From assembly GCA_037903475.1 (NCBI GenBank), contig JBAJFG010000366.1, forward strand, positions 62,001-126,000: a stretch of DNA of 64,000 nt, read 5' to 3'. This DNA is from Ancylostoma caninum. Lineage: Eukaryota > Nematoda > Chromadorea > Rhabditida > Ancylostomatidae. A model generated the notes under the pieces. The model did no database searches, was not told the DNA's origin, and saw nothing but the letters and a program-made list of their open reading frames with translations. The position numbers were made by a program, and so were the translations under genes. Positions 1-13,200 of the stretch are shown piece by piece; within the stretch, counting starts at the first letter, position 1; each line of letters begins with the position of its first letter.

Positions 1-1134
1 ATCATTTTAGTGTGCTGACCTGAATTGTCTAGTATTTGCTCAACAGTTAGACATCTCCTAGGTTGGTGGGGAAGCCGCACTTGGATTTTTTTTTGATAAC
101 TTCCTTCCTTTCAAATGCCGTTAAAAACAGGAACTGCTGTTCCAACAGTGCTTCGAATTGGCAGCGACACGTTTTGGTACGTTCGAGCCATCATGAATCC
201 CATTAGCGAACATTCGAATCAGAAGCATTAATGCAATAGAGGAAACTATGGCCAAGCGTTCCAGCAGACACCGCTAATCTGTTCGCTCTGAGTCAGGAGA
301 TGTGGGCTTTTAGGAGCAACACCTTAAACCAATGGAATATTGCTACTTGAGCTGCCCTAACGAGGCACGACGGTCACGGCTACCCTCTGGATTAACCAGA
401 TTCAGAAACTGTCTGACAAAGAAAAATGACCAAGGTGGGAAACTAGGCACTATCTCGGCCATTCCTCCATTCTACCACTCTTTTCGAAAAGGAGGCCCAA
501 CAGGAAATAGCTCGCACAAAACAGATCTTCCCCGTTTACCTTAACTCGCCCTCCCTAATCATCTGATTACCATTTGACTAAACCAGTTGATTCTTACCCA
601 CCAATGGAACAATTTTTCAGAAATAGCTATGTTAAATTGGAAGTTATTGGGTTCTTCAATCCCCTGAACCCATTGTCCTGGAAGAGGAGAATAAGTGAAC
701 TGCCGTAAAAAAAGTACATAGTTCTTAGTAACGATGGCGAGTGGACAGTTGATTGGATGTGGAAGGCATCCAGAAAGGGCGGTATGGCCGACATATGCGA
801 TTGATCGCTTTTAGGAATTAACCAATCACAGAGCTTGATCCTACCGCCCTCTCTATGTACATATAACGCTCAACACCGCAGTTGATCGAATAGGTTATTG
901 CATAAAGCTAATTATAGCTAGATGAAAATAGAAGGAGATGGAAATTTCAGAGAAGACTTTCCGGCACAATCTACCATCTGCTCCGATCGTTTCAATTACA
1001 GATGGTCAACTCTTCAAATGTAATGTCCCCCCTTTCCCTCCTCCCCGCCATCCGTGCTCTGCGAGGTTCACTTAGAAGAATTTTCGTTAATATGACTCAA
1101 TGAGTCACCAAATGTAAGTATCTATTGGGTTGGT
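1..1134. other. Upstream non-coding DNA, nothing recognised
   Basis: Only short open frames without family features occur here, for example one at 332-544. No repeat with a partner elsewhere in the window was seen. It could be intergenic DNA or an intron of a gene lying to the left. Confidence 0.4.
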
Positions 1135-2301
1135 AAAAATGAAAATGTTCTGCAACACTTTCTCCATTTCTAAAACGCAAAAGCAGCTTGAAAGGTGGGA
1201 TCTTGTGTAGGTATAAGGTAGTATGTTCTCGAAGTGAAGGGAATACGAGGGAAGCTCTATTAGTATCCGAGTAGTAATGCCTTCGCGCAGTCGATTCTCA
1301 CTTCGGTTCTTTATCTATTATGGCTTCCTGCAAGGACATCCTGTATGTAGGAAGCGCCGACGCCAATGTATGTGCTATATTTGAAGGAACCGTTATTCAT
1401 TCGATGGCCACTTGATGGTATCAGGGCTTCGAGTCTGACGAAATTATGCTTGATAGTCACCCGTGGTCTGGACTTTGCGGGACACCCTGGAGACGAGGTT
1501 AAATGCCGAAAACTCCAAGTTGGCAAAGACACTCCAATGGGACTATGCGACCGTCATAAAGCTTTCTCGGTTTTAGCAAAGTTGTCCAGACATGAGTAGC
1601 CCATGCATTGTGCCGAATGCCCGATGAGCTTCAAGGAGCCGCTGTCTCTTCGTTCACATGGGAAGGACTTTCTGAAAGATAATGCAAGTCGGTGCGGAAG
1701 CTTGGTCCTGTACACGAACAACGCACAGCAGCACCAATGGATTCCGCTTCCAGAATCACTTCCAGAACAGTCAAAAATGGAAACACACGAAGGGGGTTTT
1801 TCCGTGTTGTCGATGGAGCCACGAGGAACGCTTTACCAACTGTTCCTGAATAGTTGCACCACAATGACGAGGAAGCTCTCCGCTATTCAACCGTAGAAGT
1901 TGGCAGGTGCTATCTTCAAAAAAAAACGCTCAAAATGAGCAAATGTTCATCTACTGCAAGATAATGCTCACGCGAACTTCGTAAACGCAAGTCGTGAGAA
2001 GACTCAGAATGTCGGTTGGGGATTCCTGTCGCACCTGTTGTATTCGCCAAACCTTGCCCTGTCGGACTGTTACCTTATGAGGCTTGGCATTTAACAAGGA
2101 CTCGAAAATGAGTTGTCAAAGTTTTTCGATCCACAGCGTCTTGCGTTCTGGCAAGAAGGAGCAGAGAAGCTGCCCAAAAGATGGGCAAAGGTACCGTGCA
2201 GTAATGGTAAATACAGCATTGATTGGAATTTTGTTTTGATAAAGAAATCCATTTCCAAAGAATTTGTTGTGAGTGTTGCAGAACTTTTTTCACCAACCCA
2301 A
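1135..2301 (+). mobile_element. Degenerate mariner element with D,D34D transposase remnant
   Basis: About 35-bp terminal inverted repeats begin TTGGGTTGGT and share TGTTCTGCAACACT-type sequence, flanked by TA at 1133-1134 and 2302-2303. Inside, the plus strand encodes broken mariner transposase. A segment around 1700-1860 reads NNAQQHQWIPLPESLPEQSK, matching the family region rich in K/R-Q-W. Around 1960-2080 comes QDNAHANF, then exactly 34 residues after the aspartate, LALSD. Stops and frame breaks show it is dead. The spacing defines mariner and not Tc1 (D34E). Confidence 0.9.
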
Positions 2302-3340
2302 TATAGTATAGGCTTCTTCTATGTAAACTAATCCGTACTCTTGCCAAGGCCAGGGCCTTAACCTGGATGCCAGTGTCGCCCAGGCTGCCATCGTTTTAAC
2401 CGTTGCCTGCGATTCTTTTGACTCCATTTCCCGAGATGATCCTTGCATTTGTTGATATTTTTTTGCTCCGATTCATGTTGTCACTGAGAGTTGTGTCCAA
2501 AATGAGAAGGCATTGCACTATTTGCGGTCGAGACTGACACTAATACCCTTCGGTTATTGATGAATTCTTGTTCTAAACTACATATAACTTAGCAGAATGG
2601 ATTCATAGCAGCAGAAGCTTGAGAAAGAAACCAATTTTAATAAATATGTGCTCGACAAAGAATAGAGTGGTGAGCAGTAGTGTCCCTCACCCGCTTGCAC
2701 GGACACGGTGGCACGGTAAATTCATGACAGCTTAAATTGTGATGAGAAATGATAACCCAAATATGTGCCCCTTTGTATACTAGGTCGGGAAGAAAGAGGG
2801 GAAAAATTCAGCTACGAGCAATCTTATCGATTTATATAGGAGGATCTCAGGTGACCAGAAGTGATCACGCTGCAAATAGGGCAGGAGTAATCCGAATCAA
2901 TGTAGAGGATTAATTTTTGGAAAACTTAGGACATGCTGTTCAGGATGTCCGCCACCGCTCGTTCGTGTATATGCGTACATAATGCTCTTAATTTTTTCTG
3001 GAGGGGAAAGTGTACATATAGATCCACTATTGGAGGAAAACGTTTGGCAGCGTTCAAGTTCACAACAACATTTCTATCTTCGGATGAGCTTATGCAGGCC
3101 ACAGAAAACAGTCTCACTGAGGAAGGATGGCTGGAGTTCATTTCCGTTTCCAACTCATACATCATATGTAGAGAATATTGCTTTTTCCACTTGTGAGGGA
3201 ATGAAAATATGAAAAAAAGTGAATGCAAGTGGTCGATAAGTCCGGTGCAAGGTAGGATGTTATGTAATTCCCGTCACATCCACGTAGTATAAAACTTGTG
3301 TTGCTCGAGTATAAATGAAATGATAGATGTAATTACTTCC
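2302..3340 (+). promoter_or_regulatory. Presumed che-3 promoter/outron region
   Basis: About 1 kb lies between the dead mariner and the che-3 acceptor. An open frame at 2933-3196 has no recognised homology. The family is normally controlled by DAF-19/RFX through an X-box near the start. I saw no full match; the closest is GTAGTATAAAAC at 3284-3295, which is two bases short in the spacer. Promoter assignment rests on position only. Confidence 0.35.
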
Positions 3341-3349
3341 TTTCCTCAG
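3341..3349 (+). promoter_or_regulatory. Probable spliced-leader trans-splice acceptor of che-3
   Basis: TTTCCTCAG lies 15 nt before the ATG, with no upstream exon in frame and a TAG immediately after the AG. A pyrimidine-rich acceptor this close to the start is the usual arrangement for SL1 trans-splicing in nematodes, giving a 15-nt 5' UTR. Whether an ordinary cis-spliced 5' UTR exon exists further upstream cannot be excluded. Confidence 0.65.
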
Positions 3350-3364
3350 TAGTTACGCCGAAGG

Positions 3365-6300
3365 ATGTCAAAAGATGAGGAGAAGGACGTGCGCAGAACC
3401 TATCTGCTGCGGGTGGCCAGCCACATTCTTGGACTGAACATCGTCGAGGAGAAGCTGCGCCAGCGACAGGCGATCGACGCGTTTTGCGATACAAATGCCA
3501 CTGTTCTAAGCGTGGCTCTCACAGAGCAGGTGAATAACCGAAATTATTCAGAAAAATATATGAGGCTGCGGTTGTCCGGACAAGCTCGCACGCGTTACAC
3601 AATAGTGTCGGTCGAGAATAAGAACGTTGACCTCAGTGGAGTGCGAGCATACGCGGTCAATCAGGCTGCCGGGGCGCAGATGGTGCGGCGCGTGCGAGCG
3701 GGTCAGGACCATTGGAATTGCCTTTGCTACAACGCGGCAATCTCAAACTGGAATGTAATAAATGCCTAATGCTAGTGGAATAAACTAATTTAGAAAGGAA
3801 TCGACCTCTCAAATGCGATGAAGTCAGGCACGCTACCGAAGGTGGTGTTCTACAAGACGCGACCAACTCCACTAACTACCGACAACTACAAGTTAATCGT
3901 TAACGTCATGTCAATGAATGGAGCATCGAACGAAGTGTTCTTGAAGAGTGTACAGAACGTGAGTCATCCGTCTCTGTCTTCTAACCTTGTTGATAGATCA
4001 TTCTGCCCGGTGTTTGCATAAAAAAGTTCGCCAAGAGCCTACAAAATTCGTCAACTCTCCATTTCATTATTGATTTAAAACAGGTAGGATAATAGTTAGG
4101 GGGTTTCAGGTGTTCAGCAAAAATATCTCCGAGTCGCTGCAAACAACAGCCAATAAACATCTCCTGTCTCTTGTGAACGAACTAGAAGAGAATCTCCTCG
4201 CAACCGTCGATGGAGGAAAAAACGAAGGAGAAGGCGAGTTCGATATGTGTTCTCTTTTATCATTCACTCCTGTCCCCCCCCCCGCTCCGCATCTAAAAAA
4301 ATGAGGTCAGTCGTGACGAGGTTAATGGCAGTATTGGCGGAAGTAAGTGCTGCTGGCGCATTCTACGTTGCCGTGGCCAGCGACATCAGTTCCGATTCCT
4401 ATCCAATTCCATTGTCGCTCCAATGAACTTCAAGTGAACTAGTTTAAGGTGGTGTTGTTTCTGTGCAAGATGAGATACGTTTATGGAAGTCGCGCAGCGG
4501 AAGCGCCGCACAACAGTACAGCGAAGCGTTCGAACCACTACAAATTGCCGTGGACACCTCCGAAGTACGTAGGTTCAGTCGACAGATGAGTCCGGCGCTC
4601 ACGAAAAAAAAAGAGCTCGCCAGCACATTCAGGACCGCTCGATTGACGAACTCATCAACCTTGTCGAAGCGTTTGAAGACACGTGTGATGCATTGTGGAA
4701 CAGTCAGCCGCCCTATCCAGAAAACAGAATGCGCAGCTTAATCCAATGCATGGGTTTGTTTTTTTTTATTTCAATTATTCAATCAATTAAATGCGATTTC
4801 TCAAACTTATTCTGAGCTGATCGTCATTCAGGTGAAATTTTCCTTACACAAAAATCCACCCCATTAATAAGAGGATCTCGCGGCCGAGGGAAAATTCCCC
4901 GGAAAGTTCATAAGCCTATGGAGAATCACTGGAATCTCTTGTGAGCGTGTGCAAGTCTTGAAAATTTTGAGTCTCTCCTGAGAGATTCAAATTTCCGTTA
5001 TGAAAACAGAACTCCCGTGTAAGAAATGTTCCTATCACTAAAATCTTCCTATCCGGTTCTATCACTGTGCTGAAACAAGGATATGAATATGGCCTTTATG
5101 GGAACTTATCAGCAGTGCGGGAAGGCCATACACATCTTGAAGTGTGAAAGAAGAACTAACCTTTAATTCCCATCCTGTCTCCTCTCCTTCTTTGGTTGGT
5201 CCCTGTCGGTGGTTGGCAGTAGTAGTAGTAGTTAGGGCAGTTAGAAGTAGCACTTAGAAGTAGCAAATAAGCAAGAATACAGGGGAGTAAAGTAGAATGC
5301 AGTAGAATATAAATGAATAGAGAATAACTTGCAGAGAGTGCAAGGCAAGGGTCGCCTGCTAAAAAAAAATTGGAAGCGTTTTGGGGCGTTACGTTGCGGT
5401 TGGAACTTCTCCTTTTTCCTGCGAGCGATCTTCCTTCGGAATGGCATGCAATCGGAAATCTCCAGCATTGCTAGGGAACAAACGAGTGGATGCCAAAAAA
5501 AAATAACTGAAATGCGAGTCCGCTACCATTTTAGTGATCAAGAACAATACTACTGGGACAACAGCAGTCTAGGCATTTGTTTTCATACCGTCTAAGGAGA
5601 GATAGAGTATCCCCAGACTTCACCAGCAATCGTGGTGATCTGCACCCGCGACCGCCGGCGATCACCACATGGATAAAGTGAATGAGGAGACCCCAGACGT
5701 AAGAGCGATGATAATAAATGTTGCGTGGCGATCGATAGGCATCGTTTCCACTATCGCTATCACTCACATCGAGAGTTCATTTCGGGCACATCTTCGAGAG
5801 TACGGGGATGAGCTCCGTTTGGCAGAGGTCCATGGCGATGTAATGTGGCATTCGATACGTGTCATATTCATAATCCTTATCTCTTATATCGCTGGTTCAT
5901 TCTTATTCATTTTGAACCGGCGAAGTTTGGGGATTCTCTAAGGTAACGGCGGTTCATATGTCAGAAAAATCACAATCTGCTGTACTTCGAACAATGAAGA
6001 TGAAAATTCCCAAAATTAATTATTCGCTCTAATATTTGTGAATTGCAAAAAAAAACAACCTACTATTCTTGTGTTCTTCATTTTAAAACGTTTCCATAGT
6101 CACAGCTGCTAAGCCCAAACTTCAAATCAGCTCATCGCCGATTAATTGGAATCTGTAAGAATATTCTGCCATACTTTCAGGATCATTCATTTGTGAACAG
6201 GTGTCATCAAAGATAGATGCAGAAAACCTCTGGAAAAATGCGAATGCTGTGGAGCAGCTCAGTGCTGGTCAGTTTTCGAATGGGTATTCCTATGAGTTCG

Positions 6301-9300
6301 TTCTAAACGTGGTCTCGTTCTATTCTAACCTTTATAGGAATCGCCGCATGCAGCCAGTGGGATATTTCGGTGCAGTTAATGACAGGACAGGTGTGGAAAA
6401 GGCAGATAGACGGAGCATGGCAAGGCGACGCCGTCGATATGCGCTATCTACAGGGATTCAAAGGCAGACTTGAGGAGGTGCGAATGCCTACAGATTTGTG
6501 GTTGAAGTGTATGCGGAATTTGGTTGATGCTCTGAATTTTATGTATGGTCCATTAGCTCACAGAAGGCGCCTGATCTGACATTGTCTGCAATTACGACTT
6601 TGCCTGCAGAATGCGTCTGGAAGGATATTTTAGCGGATGTGTGGGGAAGCATTAGAATGGAAGGAACCACACCATATGGATATCAAAAAAGTGCAAAAAA
6701 TAGATCAGTTAGCCGAAAAATGGTGAAGTCGTAGTTACGTCAGATCGGGCGCCCTCTGTGAGCTAATAGACTGTATTTAGTACGGATACCGAGAAAATTC
6801 GACTTCCCGTGGACGAGTCATTTTAATGATAACTCATATCCTTCTCTGAAAAATGTCTTTATATCCTTCGCGTCGGAAACGCAGCCCGAACAGAGTGGTG
6901 CTCAAGTACAGAGCCTAGCGGCACCTTCTTCCAGTTTCTGCCACAATCCACTCAACTGCTGCTCAGGCTTTCGTTCTTTAAGGATCAATTGAGTAAGGAT
7001 GGCAGCTATTTAGGGGAGAATGGCAGCAACTGGGAGGCGGTCTTGCCAGGGCTTGCACTCGGCGCATCCCGCTTATCAATTTTTTTTCAAGTTTTTTGTG
7101 CAGTACATAGGGTTGTGCATATCAACCACTGATGGATGCATAACGGCTACCTTCCCAATAGAACGAAAAAACACAAAAAATCCGTTTAAGTTCGCTTTGT
7201 TAGAGGCTTTTTTGAATGAAGGCCGAGTTTTTGAAAAGCTATCCACTGAATAAAGTTGTCTAAGTTCTTAGCGGAGGAATAGCGGAAGAACGTTACTTTA
7301 TTTTCAAAATTGATTATTTTTCATATTTTAAGTTGACGGAGAAGGGCCGGGCGATAAAACTGCTGGTAAAATTTGACAAAATTTTTCTTCTGACACCTTT
7401 ACGTATCACAGGACTAAGGCAATGGAGCGAAACAGTCTTTGTTCCAATAACTTAACGAATTTTCGTAGTAATCTCTAGTAACTCAACGAGTTAGGAATAA
7501 ATGGAGTTTTCGTGACGCACAGTCGTGGGCTGGGATCCATGGAACTTCAACCACGCAAACAGCGAAGGTCAGCGTGATGTCTCACTGCTGGTGGTATTAC
7601 TACGGACCATTTTCGGGGGCTAGAATTTTCACCGCAAAAAAGTACGGAAAGATGCCTTTCACTGCAGAAAAATTGATGCAGCGAAAGTATCGACTGTTGC
7701 TGACCGTTTCAGACTCCATGCTTTGGCAAAGGGTCAAAGAGGCAGCGTCGCGGCCTCTTGCAGAGCGGATGTAAGACAATGAACCGGAAGGAACTTTTGC
7801 ATGTTTAGGTCCGATCGCTGAAGCAGCTTGGTCCACAAATAGCGCTTCTTCTCAATGAACGAGGAGTCGAGGCAGAAGTTGAGAAAACAATCGAAGCAGC
7901 CATGAAGAACACGGCTGTGTTAGCCTACAACCCGTTCACGGAGCACAACTGGAGGTCCCGGGTTTTGGTGAGTGTTCCTCAAAAATTGCTGTAAGCACGT
8001 CACATCCGGGTTACGTGAACATAGTCACTGGACTTGCAGATCTAGGTGATTATTAGAATCTTCAAATAATGATTTCAGGTGGCAGAGAAGGCGTTGGATC
8101 CAATCATCGACCGCACTATACCTATTCTTAAGAATCGCCTGCAACCAAATAAACTGGAAAGCAACCATGTTAGCTCTTGTCCCATGTTTGGACTACTTTT
8201 TCGTTGCAAGGAAAGGTGTTAGATGTTGGTTAGAATTTTCAGCTGACGGCGGACCTAGAAAAGTACAGTAATTTTCTGTGCCGTACTAAAATTAAAGAGA
8301 AGTTACAAATGGAGAGGTAATCTTTTGTGTCTCTGGAAGGGCACCTGGACTAGAGACGTTAGCTAATTTACAGAGAAACACTACTCACACAACTGTCTGG
8401 GAAAATTGTCGAGAAGGAGAGGGAGACGGACAATCGCATAAACAATTACACCGAGCAGGGCCGATTTCTTACAGAGATCGCAGCAAAAGTGGTTTGGATT
8501 CGGCAACAGACGAATAAGGTTAGTCCAGAAAACCTCATCAACGGACAAGGTCCTATAAGTTGAAAAATATATGAAAAATCTTCGCGCTTGAGGATTATTC
8601 CTTTGCGGCCCTGGCAATTCCCAAAACCATTTGCACTTGCTTGCTCAGTTACTCTGTACCCCTCGATAATGCGCGCTATTTCGGCCAAGACCTTGTTCTT
8701 CACTCTTCTCTTGATATCTTAATTTTTTTTATTTGGACCATGACAAATAGGGAACAGTTCTTGTATCCGAGAGTAGGCGAGACTTATCTCCAAAGACACG
8801 TGTTTCCATGTTTCCCAATGAAATCCTAGCAAAACCACTTTAAAGGTCTTTTGGGGCCAAAAAAATGAAGGACGGCATTCTCGTTCTACCTTCAAAGTAA
8901 CGTGAGCAATGAAAAATAAGTACGTACGTAATAATTGTTCTAGCATGTTTATTATACGAAGACATGTAGTATTCCTGGAGATCTTTTGCTGTGTGTTCTC
9001 ATTGGACCCTATCAACGCTGTCATTCAGCTTGAGCACATGCAGTCGCTGTGCTCGTCACTGCTCGACGACCTTTCCGGTTACCCAACGCTGAGCAGTCGC
9101 ATGAAGTCGTTCATGGAGAAGCTCAAGGCGGCAGAACAAGAATGCTACGACCAGTGGTGAGTGGAAAGGGCAGCACACAGATTTTATCCATTACACCATC
9201 CGGAAGCTTCGCATTTCCATTTTCCATTCATGTAACTGTACCGTTCTTCAGTAATGGTGTGCTGTGGCGCATGCGCGTGGGCGCTGCGCATAGCAAAAGT

Positions 9301-10279
9301 GTGATGGGTTGTATGTAATTCTTGGACTGTAAAAATGACGGCCAATTCTTAGATTACCTTCTTTATGGTTTCAAATTAATGCATTTGGCTTATTTTTCAT
9401 GTGCTTGTACCAGTAAGTAGTATGAATGGAAAATACGAACATAGACATGATGATATCTCTCGAATTCAGTCGAAATATCAGTAACTAAGGTGCCGAGAAA
9501 CCATACAAGCCATCGATGATCCAACAGATTCGATCGCTTTGGAAACGAAAGGAAGGATCATGGTGCTTGAGCAGAAGCGAGGCACTCTCAATGTCAATTA
9601 CAGTGATCGCCTTATCAAGCTCTTAAAAGAGGTACCGATTGGAATTTCTAGCTCGGTATTATTCTCAAAACTACAAAAAATAGCAATCAAAAATAGCTAT
9701 ATTATACGTAGAACAGTCATAGTGTTAAGGTTCGCCAGCTGGCCAGCCTCGGACTTAATATCCCTTCAAAAATCATCAATTGCGTGAACCAAGGAGAGAA
9801 GTTCTACCGATTCGGTGTCGTGCTCAAGCAGATCGCTCACTTCTACAACACAATAGACCAACAAATGCTCCCATGTCAGCAGGTTTGGCTACAAACACGT
9901 TTGGCTTCTACGACATCTCCAAACCACATGTGTGTTTCTCACTGAAGGCTCTGCTGCTCGATGAAGCCATAGCCTTCGAGCGACTCGTAATTCCACGAAA
10001 GAACGAGGAGAGCGCCATCTCTCGGGTTACCTGGGAAGACCCCAAGGAACTCGAAGAATTCATCGCGAAGCTACAGGGTGCCTCCGATAAGTTGTCCAAT
10101 CACAACAGGTGAGCAGGATTTTTTGCCTTCTCATAACCACTACGGAATGTGGAGCGATTTTCAGACGACTTCGAAATGCCCACACTGAAATTGTACACAT
10201 GGTACTGGAGCTGGTGAACCTCGACGTGCTCAAGGAGGTGAACAGATGGAAGGAGATCCTCATCAAGATCAGATCCAAG
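3365..10279 (+). CDS. che-3: che-3 exons 1-16: N-terminal tail, residues 1-688
   Basis: Exons: 3365-3529, 3794-3958, 4110-4233, 4470-4564, 4633-4753, 6181-6267, 6338-6477, 7809-7967, 8079-8168, 8243-8316, 8374-8518, 9029-9156, 9490-9631, 9730-9882, 9948-10108, 10165-10279. This is the dynein tail (DHC_N1-like), which in the family mediates heavy-chain dimerisation and binding of intermediate and light-intermediate chains. Segments that track the human protein include [29 protein letters not shown] against VHYSDRLVILLRE, and [10 protein letters not shown] against HFYNSIDQQM. Exon 3 seems to end at a GC donor (4234-4235), because only that gives GAT at the junction and keeps frame into DEIRLW. 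Exon 12 to 13 splits a tryptophan codon. Boundaries are mostly secure; exons 3 and 15 are the least certain. Confidence 0.9.
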
Positions 10280-13200
10280 GTGAGAAAATATAGGTCAAAA
10301 GCCGTGTAAGGGCCCTCGGGGTGACGTCAGAGCCTAAATCGAATGGAATGTGTGGGCAACTTTTTTTTGGTTGATAGAGTAAGCCTTAGTTTTTCATTAG
10401 TTCCACCGGATGGATGCTTTGTTTGAGCAAAATTTTCAATAAAATGGTTGAAGTCACTGCCAGCTCACGAACTGACATAGTTTTAAGGCTAGCACTCAAT
10501 TCCCATAGAAGTGTGTTGACACTGAGCGGCCACCTCACGCTCTGTCAAAAAAGTTCTTGAAGAATGCAATAGCAAAATTGACGAGAATTTGATCTCTAAG
10601 ATGTTTCCCCTCACTCAGACCAATGCGCAGAAAAGGTACAGTAGTGTTGTGAATATTATTAGGTGTGTGCAAAAGTTCCGGGGCAGTTCCACCTAATTAT
10701 CCAAAACGCCATAACTTGACTCAAAGTCAGCAATTTTGTTCAGAACAAAAAGCATTGGCATCTGCGTAATGTTGCCAGTATGGCTCAGAATTTTTCCAGA
10801 AGCTAAAACTTTGACAGGTCTACACCTGTAATAGTGGCACACGTCGTTTTCGAGTAGGGTCTGTTCATTAAAAGTTTTAGAGCGGAAGTAAAGCCATAGA
10901 AGGTTGAAGTGGGGGTAGTCTGTTAGAGACAGTTACAAGAGTAATACAAGTTAGGCTAGAATTTCGAAGCATGAATGGCCTATTCTTTATACGGTTGACA
11001 CTGCAACATGCTTGTTTGCATTATCGCAGAGCCGGATCACATCATATTTTCGCCTGTGTCGGCCCTATGCTTGAGAGTTTTCCCGTGATTACATTAGGGG
11101 AATGAACCTACTATAGGGCGGTTATTGTGCATTTGTTTGAAAAAAATTCCTCGCAGATTCTACGTAATGTCTTGCGCACTTTGCACACACTTTGCCATTG
11201 CGATGACCAAATCTCTGACCAACTTGTGAAACATTTTCCAGGCTCTCATCTACGCTCAGAATTCCTAGGAACCTTCGAGCACCTGGAGTTTCAGAGAATA
11301 TGCTCTCCATCAACACATATTGATGCTATGGGTCGCTTCTCATCTTGATCGTCTAGATTTGATTTCAGAAGGCGAAATTCCCCAAATTATTGCACAGCTC
11401 ATAGTATTGGTTTTACACCCAAAACAGAGCAACGCTGTGACGTAGACCCGAGCCAAAAGTGGTATAGGCAGCAGATGTTTTAGGCCCCGGAACTTTTGGA
11501 CGCACCTAATATATCTAGGGTGGTGCTTCAACGCCAATATCAGTAGAAAGATACAGACATCTATTCTCTGCTATGGTATTACCTATAGCTATTTAACCAT
11601 ACACTCACATTTTCCTTCTGCAAATTTGTCTCTGCTGGTTTTATTTACTCTTAGGTCCAGGATCGGTTGACCATAGCTAAAGACACAGCTTCTTCTCCGA
11701 ATCGTTTCTGAATATATACTGAGAGGCCTTTGGACTCTACCGTTGGCTCACAGCATGTCATTTACAACAAATCATTAGTTCATTACCTAAATAAAGCAAA
11801 GAGTAACAGAGGCCTTGACAATTATTGACAATCAAATATCAGTTGCTGCCTGAGCTCCAATTTGCTGACTGTCCAAGGTTACTAGTGTTCCTATATCTCG
11901 AATTAACTTGTTCGAGGATTTCTCAACCATACATAAAACCGTACAACGTACGCTTGTGCTTAAATTCGAATATTCGGTTTCAAACAACTTGACAATTCGA
12001 ATATTAAAAAAGGAAATAATGCTCTAGAGAAAAGGTGAGAAGTTCCACAACACTTTTTACTCTAGCAATATTGGACTTTTCGAATAGGTCCTCGAGTCAT
12101 TGATAGAATTGATTGGATTCTTCGGTTTCTCTTCGACCTTAGGCATGTATCCAATCTCGATTACTCCTTTTTCAGATTTCCGAAGAAGAAGTTGTCCATG
12201 GTGCCTCCAAGGAGAGCCTCCGACCTTGGCAGATCCACTGGAATTGGCAGCTTTATAAGGCTCGTCAGCATTCTGGGATATGTTCTTGCCGTTTACTCGC
12301 AAAATACCACTTCATGCTATATTTCAGGCCCTTCAACTGCAGTATCAGTGGGGCATCGAAAGCCTCCATGCGCAGATACCTCTAATTCATACGCAGCTGA
12401 TTTTTGTGTGAGTTCTTCTTCTTTGCAAGAAAGTCCGGCCTCGCTACACTGAGATTTGCTCGCTTGTTTTTCGGACGCTTCAATATCTGAGCAGACTTAA
12501 CCTCTGAAGATAAACATAGATGCTAGGATAAATGTATTACAATTTTTATAGACAGCAAAAGCTGCAGCTGCGCCCTCCAATCGAAGAAATCCGAGCGAAA
12601 TACTACAAAGAAATGCGCAAGCTTCTTAGCATTCCGGAAAAGTTCAAGGGTGTCACGGAAGGGGAGCAGGTGAGCTGTATAGCTTACTAACCTGAAGGCT
12701 CCCGGTCAGAGATTTACTGCTCTGCGATGTGTATATTTTTAGGCAGGAAAGTTCTTCGCAACAATGCTGGGAAAGAACGCGAGTCGTTTTCCCAGTATCT
12801 ACGAAAAGGCTGAACAGTTGATGGGAACGGTGGAAAACGTAGACTCACAGTTTGCGGTGAATTCGATTCTATTCGTTCCTTATTGTTACTGTACATACTC
12901 TCCTATTCTATGTTGATTGCTGTTTGACCACATATGTACTGTAAACAATACAAATGAGCGACGGAATTTCAGGATTGGCTCGTGCTAGCACAAGTTGACC
13001 TCGAACAGCTCATCGAAGAAAAGCTGAAGACAGCTTCTGATTGGGAAGCCCAGATGAAACTGTTGAAAATGAAAGGAAGGGAAGCAGAAAAGTTACCGAA
13101 GTGAGTGGATGTGACCTTACTCACGCGTCCTCTGATTACGGTTTTATATGTGCTCGTCACTAACAAAAAAAGAGCTTCCAAGAAGAAACAACCCATCTTC

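Noticed and set aside
3284..3295. X-box (RFX/DAF-19) site near the che-3 start
   Set aside because: GTAGTATAAAAC resembles the motif, but its halves are too short and one position breaks the consensus. I do not claim it as a regulatory site.
3530..3793. Read-through of exon 1 to 3769 as coding
   Set aside because: The frame stays open by chance, but exon 1 ends at a GT donor and joins KGIDLSNAM in exon 2, matching the family. The read-through residues have no counterpart.
5669..5941. 90-codon open frame in intron 5
   Set aside because: It lies almost wholly inside the TA-flanked MITE and has no recognised protein similarity.
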